From: Phyto melanocephala | Taxonomy: Eukaryota > Arthropoda > Insecta > Diptera > Rhinophoridae | Direction of reading: 5' to 3' | DNA length: 64,000 nucleotides | Assembly (NCBI GenBank): GCA_941918925.1 | Contig: OW799237.1 | Location: 90,431,015-90,495,014, forward strand | Shown: positions 57,968 through 64,000 of the stretch, piece by piece | Layout: each line of letters begins with the position of its first letter | Numbering within the stretch: position 1 is the first letter of the stretch | Program-made: the position numbers and the translations under genes | The notes under the pieces: generated by a model | Told to the model about the DNA's origin: nothing | Database searches by the model: none | Seen by the model: the letters and a program-made list of their open reading frames with translations, nothing else

Positions 57968-59450
57968 GAGGGCTTATATTCAATTTTTGAAAAATTACTT
58001 TTTGATCGCAAATTGTTCACTGATGCCAGCTTAATCTCTGACAAAAATTTCCGAAAAACAAATTAATATGTTATACTTATTTAGTACTTTTTTTATATAT
58101 CGCTATGAACGGCACGATTTTTTTTTAATGCAATACCCGCCATACGCCATACATTGAGAATACGAAAAGAATAAATTTCCACCCGTTCCTTCTCTCATAA
58201 ATATATATTGACACTGTTATTTCTACGAGATTACGGACTGTACTGTATAACAACGTTTTAACAACGTCTACAAGTTCATAACTTCACTGTATACAATCTT
58301 GCCGATCACCAATGCACTAACTATTGGTAGAATGAGACACAAGGCGATCTGTCTGTTTCAACACTTATTTCTATCATACTATACCACTTGAAAACACATT
58401 GCTCATCAGATAATTTACCAATAATAATTTATTCGGATGGTTGCGGTTACCAAAACCGTAACCAGTTTTAATCAAATGCATTATCTATTTTCGCTATAGA
58501 AAATAATAAAATAATCGAACAAAAGTACTTGGAGAAAGGTCACACACAAATGGAATGTGACAGTGCACATGCTAAAATTAAAACCAAACTTAAAAATCAA
58601 TGAACATACTTGCCAATAGACTATATCAGAATAACCAAAGAATCACGAAAAACAGTAAAAATTAATAACACAGTTGTTATTAAACCATTCGATGCAATGT
58701 ATTTAAGTTACAGTTTTTTTAAAAAATTCAATGATGCCAAACTTATTCGCTTTTCGAGTATTAGGTGGAACCAAAAATGATCCAACAGTTTCTCATTTAA
58801 GATCACTAAAGTATTTGCCAAGTGGAGAAGTTCAATTTAAATTTAACTTTAATGAAAACTACAATAAATTACCCAACAGAATTAAAAAGAACACAGGATA
58901 TACTGAACCAAAGCCTTTGCGTACTGCTCAGTTTCCAATCCAGCCTAGTAAATGGAAAAATCTTCAAGATTTGAAACCGGTTATTCCACTAGAATATCAT
59001 TATTTTTATGATAATTTAGTTCAGATGGAGTCAAAGTAATAAGAAGTATTGTGACAATGTCCAATTTTAATTACCTTTTTTTTAATAATTTTTATTTTTT
59101 TGTTATTGTTTTGTTATTGAATTCTTTTATGTTAGAAAAACGTTAAACAAAAACTTAATTTAATAAAATTACATATTAGAGCAAAAAAAATATTTTTTAT
59201 TACTGTGCAATAACCGCTATACGCCATAAAAATATTTAAAGATTTCAGTTGCAATATCCGACATCAACCATATCGCTACGAATAGAGTAAAAAGTTCTAT
59301 TTTTTTATAAGGGTGACTCAGTAGTCATATTTAAAAAATATTATAGAAGAAAGATTAATTCATACTTTAAGAATTTTGGAATGAAACAGTTTTTTCTCTC
59401 TCCTGAAAATTTGTGTTTTGGCGTATGGCGGGTATTGAATATAAGCCCTC
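57968..59450 (+). mobile_element. TIR element encoding an unplaced DDE-like protein
   Basis: The terminal inverted repeats GAGGGCTTATATTCAAT (57,968-57,984) and its inverse (59,434-59,450) are perfect over 17 bases. Subterminal CCCGCCATACGCCATA motifs occur just inside both ends (58,136-58,151; related sequences at 59,208-59,228 and 59,415-59,433 on the other strand). Length 1,483 bp. It lies inside the mariner-like element, so it is the younger insertion. No target duplication could be recognised. Confidence 0.8.
58262..59039 (+). pseudogene. DDE-like transposase of unassigned superfamily
   Basis: From 58,262 one frame, interrupted by three stops, reads VHNFTVYNLADHQCTNY, then NETQGDLSVST, PIIIYSDGCGYQNRNQF (about 58,420-58,470) and YLEKGHTQMECDSAHAKI (about 58,527-58,580). 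A +1 shift near 58,770 leads into a 102-codon open frame ending at 59,039 with GGTKNDPTVSHLRSLKYLPS, LPNRIKK and a tail including VIPLEYHYFYDNL. I recall the SDGCxxQNRN and GHTQMECDSxH blocks together from uncharacterised multicopy proteins of insects and cnidarians. Acidic residues in NET/DET, SDG and ECD positions suggest an RNase H-fold DDE enzyme; that is inference. The N-terminal part, where a zinc finger might be expected, is missing. Confidence 0.65.
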
Positions 59451-59837
59451 AAAATGTTGTTTAGGCGTAAGTCTTTCTATTATTAAATGCCAAACAATAC
59501 TTAACAAAAGTAACATAGCATGACACGACTTAAACGTGATCTGTCAAAAAAAGGCTATTGAAAAAAGTATCTCTACTTGAATCACCCATTATAAATTCTA
59601 TTGCAAACGTTGCTTTTGTGATATTTCCAACTATTTTTAGTATTGGAAATAAGTGCTTGTGTGTGGGAAATGTAATTTTAGTGTATATTGTTTTGTGGTG
59701 TTGCAAACTTAAGAAAATATACTAGACTTGCAAGATCTTTTACATGATCTGTTTACAAAGAAGGGTGATTTCCGCTAATTTTTTATGCACTTATATCTGA
59801 ATCCAAAGTTATTTAAATACTTAATATGTACTCGAGT

Positions 59838-60045
59838 GTACTGCGACCAATTATAACGTATGCTTCGATAGTGTGCTGGATATCCTTAGAAAAGAAGGTG
59901 AATATAAATCTTCTTAAAATATTTAGAGACAGTTCTGCATTAGTATTTGCGGTGTCATGAGGACCACATCGACACGGGCCATCGAGAATTTACTATCAAT
60001 TTGATATTTTTCAACAGCTGCTCTAATAAATATTTTGAACATCAC
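59838..60045 (+). pseudogene. LINE RT C-terminal fragment
   Basis: VLRPIITYASIVCWISLEKK and NINLLKIFRDSSALV, then after a frameshift GVMRTTSTRAIENLLSI and STAALINIL. This matches the region after the RT domain of I/R1/LOA-like LINEs (pattern RPxxxYAxxVWW...LxxxQRxAxLxxTGAMRTTPTxALExLL). The RNase H that would follow is absent. Heavily decayed. Confidence 0.65.
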
Positions 60046-60954
60046 CATTAATTGTGATTGAAACAATAATGAAATTTTTAAAAACATTTCGTTCAGTTAT
60101 GATTAAACAGTACTAAATAGTATGCTTAAGAAGGTGCAATTATCACTAATGAAAGTTCTTGGATACTTCGTAGCCCGTATCATGCAATTTTTCTTGCTGA
60201 CCTTTATTTAGGATTTTATGTTTGTTATTAAATTAATTAACGTTTGCATTTACTTATTCTATTTTAGGGAAACATATGACATAGTAAAACCTTTGTCTCA
60301 AATTATCTCAAATTAATTCACAAGTTGAACTTTATATGGCAACAAGTCAATTCAAAATTCCAGTCAACGCGGTGAAAGTACAAGTTTTTTTGAACATGTC
60401 CTTGTTGATGTTGTGGTACTATAATATATGCCCTTCCCTACAAATTCAATATATTAAGCAGTGTTCAAGTTAGGTGGTCTCTCGACTCCATGAAAGGTTT
60501 TCACAATTCCACGCTGACAAAAACTCTAAATCAAATGGTTAATAGTTGATTGTTGGCTTAAAAATCCAATTCAAATGTATAATGGTATAGTGTTCGCTAG
60601 ATATTTTTATTAAATTCTGCAAGTATTTTTTACACAATAGTAAAAAAACCAAACTAACACTAACTCAAACAAAAAAAAAGCTGCCATCTTTCAAAAGTCG
60701 AAGAACAATGCTAAATTTAATAAAAGGATGTGTATGCTCTGATTTTCTAATAACGAATATCTTTTCTAATGCACCATCTCGTTCTACACGTAATTTTTGG
60801 TCACTATTTGTCAAATTTTTGGTCACTATTAGTCAAAGTTTTCAGAACGAGTTATGCCAACATCGATCCATTTTTTTAAGGATTTCTACCCAGTTCAATA
60901 AACTTTATTTACATATAGAATTTTGAATTAATAATTTATATTAAACAATTTTTA
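60046..60954. other. AT-rich non-coding stretch
   Basis: Short frames only. A duplicated TTTTTGGTCACTATT occurs at about 60,796 and 60,819. Confidence 0.4.
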
Positions 60955-61020
60955 TGCACTACTTACTAAAGTCTGTAGGGATCTAGAATCCATAGACTCA
61001 AATATATAAGTAAATAAAAA
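60955..61020 (+). repeat. 3' end of a Jockey-like element, second copy
   Basis: TCTGTAGGGATCTAGAATCC, CATAGACTC and an AAATATATAAGTAAATAAA tail parallel the 3' end at 5.1-5.2 kb. Confidence 0.5.
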
Positions 61021-62060
61021 ACTTATACAAAAAAAAACAATCCAACCATATAATCAATTCTGAGCCAACCTGTATTATTGATGTTCATAACAATCAACCT
61101 TAATTGCCTATAAATTCTTCAACTATTATTTCTATCAACTGCACGGATACACAGATAAAATGTATCTGTAAAAACGACATCTTATATTTTTTTTTTATTA
61201 TTAAAAAAACTAACTAAGAATAAGTAAAATAGCACATTTTGGTTTTATTTATTTAAATATTTGTAAATTGATTTGATATAAAATATCATGAATTATATTT
61301 GTCGTTACCAAATCCTTTGCACAAAAAAAAATCTTATAAAACAAAAATGCAGTTGCCTTCAATATGAATAATATTTTCATAAGAAACCACAAAAGAATTT
61401 TTAATATTTATTTGTTTAAGTTGAATAAGTTGAATAAGCTCAAATGCACTTTATTTAATATTCTCAATAATTTACTAAACCAAATACAATAGATGTTAAT
61501 TAAAAATCTTGCAAAAATATAAAAAAAATGTATTACAAGCAACAACATGCTACTAATGCCTCTTACACTTTAATAGATATTTTCATTGACCATGTGGTAA
61601 GCGGTGTATCCTTCAAAACTATTTACACTTCACGATATACGGTATGTTCCAATAGGGAAAGTACTTTTTAACACATTTACTTCAGAAAGTAGTCAAAAAA
61701 TATATTGTTAAAATAACTTTATGTAAATTTTATATAAATTCAAGCACTAACACGTATGTAGCAAGAACAGTAAAAATTTCATACCTCTAAAATTCTATCT
61801 TACAGCAAGTCATAAAAGTGGGATTTAACTCTACACTAGTTTAAAAAGGCTTAATAATAATATTATTTAATGCATTTTATTTTAATTTATATATTTACTG
61901 CCTTATTCAGACAAATTATACAAACCTTTTAAATATATTTTACTTATAAATCTGATTTATAAACCTCTTACAAAGCTGCTTTTTATGAACTAAACCTATT
62001 TAGTTTAGCATCACCCAATTTTATCATTTAGACATTTTCTTTATACAAAAAAAAAAACAA
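61021..62060. other. AT-rich non-coding stretch
   Basis: No supportable feature. Confidence 0.45.
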
Positions 62061-62062
62061 AC

Positions 62063-62110
62063 AAGAGCATTATATTCGGTTGTGCCAAATTTTTTATACC
62101 ACTTCGAGTT
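62063..62110 (+). repeat. End of composite fly repeat
   Basis: AACAAGAGCATTATATTCGG and TTGTGCCAAATTTTTTATACC match the starting edge of the 14.78-kb copy, here followed by other sequence. Confidence 0.5.
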
Positions 62111-62231
62111 TGATGTTCTTTTATAGCACAAAATGTATTTGTTTGTTATTAAGAGTAATCGCTATGCAATAATCTGTTTATACTGGAATATGTATCAATA
62201 TATATTTTTGTATAAGTTCGATATGCTAGTA

Positions 62232-62333
62232 CAATGTTTTCGTAAAGTGATGGAAAATGCCATAAAAAGGGCTCAAATGACAATCAACTGTGGCGGCGGC
62301 CATTTACATGACATCATATTCTCCACTTGATGC
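62232..62333 (+). pseudogene. Mariner-like transposase C-terminal fragment
   Basis: Thirty codons read FRKVMENAIKRAQM followed by NCGGGHLHDIIFST and a stop. This is the terminal block of mariner-type transposases (pattern RxxxCxxxxGGHLxDIIF), comparable to GGHLHDILFHT in the 28.3-kb element. The following 130 bases (AAATTAAAAGACCAAATAAA and onward to TTTTTGCGCCACCTTG) look like the element's 3' end, but no partner TIR is present. The rest of the gene is absent. Confidence 0.7.
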
Positions 62334-62429
62334 AAAAAAAAATTAAAAGACCAAATAAAAATACTCCACAAGAAGAATCAAAGTTTTTCATTTTTTTTAA
62401 ATTACAGCCAAAAAACATCGGAAGGTTAT

Positions 62430-63312
62430 TTTTGCGCCACCTTGTAGGAGGTTGGAGTTAAAGTGGGCGCGTCTCCTTCATTTTACTGGCATAACAATGA
62501 TATTAACTAGAAAGCAATATGTGCGAAATTTCATCATCATACCTCTATTGATGTCAGTTTTGTGAGCTTTTTAATTTCATTAACAGTAGGTCACGTGAAA
62601 AGATGGCGTTATAGTAGGCGTGTCGAAGTAGTTTCTGCTAATAAATTGAACTTATATATTTAATATAGAGCCCTTTTTTCTTCAGAAATCTTTATTCATA
62701 GAGAAATTATATGAATTTAAGGTAAAGCATAAAATTGGGCGCGTCACATTTATTTTCTGTTAGTGTAAAATCTTTGACCAAAAAAAGAAAAGTTTTATTA
62801 CGTTTTTAAGTTTAAATATACCAAAAAAGGACACTGTGCGGTATAATTTTTCGTACATTTTGATCTATAACTTCTTTTCTATTGCATGGATTTCAGCAAT
62901 TTTCAGAAAAAAATATTGTTTTTACTCAGGAAATATACATTCGAAATTTAATCGCTCTACGTTAATGCGTTTGGGCACAATTGTTGATGTTGGAAGGACA
63001 CTCTTCCTAATATTCCTATTTTGCCATTTTCAATACCAAAAAAACCTTGTATATAAGAAAGATTCTGGCAAAATTTGAGCCCCCTAGCTTTTTCGGTGCG
63101 ACCTCTATCGTGCTTTCAACAGACGGACAGAAGGGCAGAAGGACAGACGGAAATATGGACAGACGGATGGACATAGCTAGATCGTCATAAAATGAAACCC
63201 CGATTCAGAAAATATATACTCTATGGGGTCTAAATTGGATATTTCGATGTGTTACAAACGGAATGACGAAATGAATATACCCCCACCATTTTTTTTGGTG
63301 GCGAGTATAAAA
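62430..63312 (-). repeat. Composite fly repeat, long copy, inverted to 2.0-2.9 kb
   Basis: On the minus strand the order is CATTCCGTTTGTAACACATC, TATAGAGTATATATTTTCTG, TCGGGGTTTCATTTTATGAC, GTCCGTCTG repeats, AAAATTTTGCCAGAATC, CCAACATCAACAATTGTGCC-type sequence, then TTTGGTCAAAGATTTTACAC and GACACGCCTACTATAACGCC. This follows the 2,021-2,925 copy. No coding sequence. Confidence 0.75.
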
Positions 63313-64000
63313 ACATTACCCCAACATGCTTTCTATAAAAAACAGTTGTGGCAAAAAAATTGTGATTAAAGTCAAATTGTTATTGCAATTTACATTACAT
63401 ACATACATTGTCATTGAGCTGAAAAGTTCTTTTCATTTTAATACCATATCATATAAGTTGTAAATGGCTGCCATTGCATTGGTATGATTTCCTTTTTAAT
63501 ACAAATTATTATAAATGCAAAAAGGCCGACAAACATTTTTGTGTTCACTCGTCTGCAACAAATTGTCATGATAAAACTGAACGTTATCAAAATATAAATT
63601 ATACTTAAACAGGTTAAATTAGTTCACTGGAACGATGTTGAAAATCCAAGACAAAAATTTCTATCAAACGGTTATTTTCTTACTTGTTTTAACATTAAAG
63701 ATTTATTGGTTTTCAGAAAAAAAAAAGATTCAGAAAAGCTAGTAAAGGAAACAAAAGATGAAATAGCAAAAATTATTTAAGTAAAAGACTAACTGAAGTA
63801 ATAAAAACCCAGGGCTAGTATTTGTACTTAGTTTATTATCGATTTATTTTCTTTAACCATCTCGAACTCTATACACAAGTGAGGTCTATTGAGTTTCTAT
63901 TAGAAACACTCACCAACAAATGCTTGACTTGTTTACATCAACAACTACCCGGCCAACAAAGGTAAGGTGGCTTAATTTTGAATTTTGGTTGCCATATAGT
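63313..64000. other. AT-rich non-coding end of window
   Basis: No gene supported. A donor-like CAAAG|GTAAGG at about 63,957-63,966 follows a less AT-rich segment but has no accompanying frame evidence. Confidence 0.4.

Larger units (their letters stand above)
57201..59590 (-). mobile_element. Mariner-like element, split by an inner TIR element
   Basis: On the right, GACAGATCACGTTTAAG-type sequence (about 59,530-59,548) leads to AAAAGTATCTCTACTTGAAT and CACCC (to 59,590), a recognisable end of mariner-like elements. On the left, GGGATCCATTTTGAGG...CTACTTTTTT (57,201-57,230) is a weak TIR partner. Coding strand minus. The inner element occupies 57,968-59,450. Confidence 0.6.
57133..59780. mobile_element. 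Inverted-arm pair enclosing the nested elements
   Basis: GCGAAAATCACCCTTCGTTG, TAAGCAGATCATGC and AGATCTTGCAAGTCTAGTT at 57,137-57,197 are mirrored on the other strand at 59,725-59,780 (ACTAGACTTGCAAGATC, CATGATCTGTTTAC, AAAGAAGGGTGATTTCCGC). The arms are about 60 bases long and mark an older inverted-repeat element or foldback into which the mariner-like element inserted. Outer ends not fixed. Confidence 0.65.

Overview
The window is AT-rich eukaryotic DNA, almost certainly from a fly (Diptera, Schizophora, most likely a calyptrate such as a blow fly or house-fly relative). The basis is indirect. Its repeats carry boxes such as TGTCATTCCGTTTGTAA and GTCCGTCTGTCC that I associate with higher-fly genomes, it holds many decayed mariner-like transposons, and its non-LTR retrotransposon fragments look insect-like. 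No bacterial-style operon, CRISPR array, rRNA gene or functional tRNA gene is present. No multi-exon host gene can be followed, so the window is best read as intergenic or intronic DNA dominated by transposable elements (TEs).

Layout. 1-3 kb: a frameshifted RING-finger gene remnant at the left edge, then a composite fly repeat. 4.3-5.2 kb: a Jockey-like retrotransposon 3' end. 5.3-5.7 kb: a mariner fragment. 6.0-6.25 kb: a tRNA-derived SINE with a CCTAA-repeat tail. 6.3-9.1 kb: three unrelated small terminal-inverted-repeat elements (MITEs). 9.7-10.7 kb: a complete but dead mariner-like element. 11.6-12.3 kb: a foldback element. 13.8-15.8 kb: retroelement tails and a low-complexity A/T block. 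16.0-17.1 kb: a 5'-truncated LINE with an intact reverse-transcriptase ORF and an 11-bp target-site duplication (TSD). 20.1-20.6 kb: the C-terminal part of a hAT transposase. 21.2-21.6 kb: a possible small two-exon gene. 22.1-22.7 kb: a very recent 272-bp tandem duplication. 23.4-25.6 kb: a TIR-bounded element. 26.9-27.8 kb: a non-autonomous hAT element with a perfect 8-bp TSD. 28.3-29.2 kb: an internally deleted mariner-like element. 29.3-29.4 kb: a short mitochondrial COI insertion (NUMT). 33.5 kb: a second SINE. 35.8-36.5 kb: a LINE RNase H fragment. 39.3-40.8 kb: two more mariners. 43-47 kb: repeat remnants. 49.2-51.3 kb: a piggyBac-like element whose coding region is split by a hAT element. 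54.3-56.4 kb: a 1.07-kb tandem duplication. 57.1-59.8 kb: a nest of a mariner-like element interrupted by a TIR element coding for a DDE-like protein I cannot place in a superfamily. 59.8-63.3 kb: further LINE and mariner remnants, and an inverted copy of the repeat seen at 2-2.9 kb.

Nothing here forms a pathway. The genes are TE genes, nearly all inactivated by frameshifts, stops or internal deletions. The informative structure lies in the nesting order, the TSDs, the shared TIR families and the few stretches (19.3, 21.2, 32.7 and 53.8 kb) that look like host exons. Coordinates of TE ends were read by eye from inverted repeats and TSDs; ends of fragments without TIRs are approximate.
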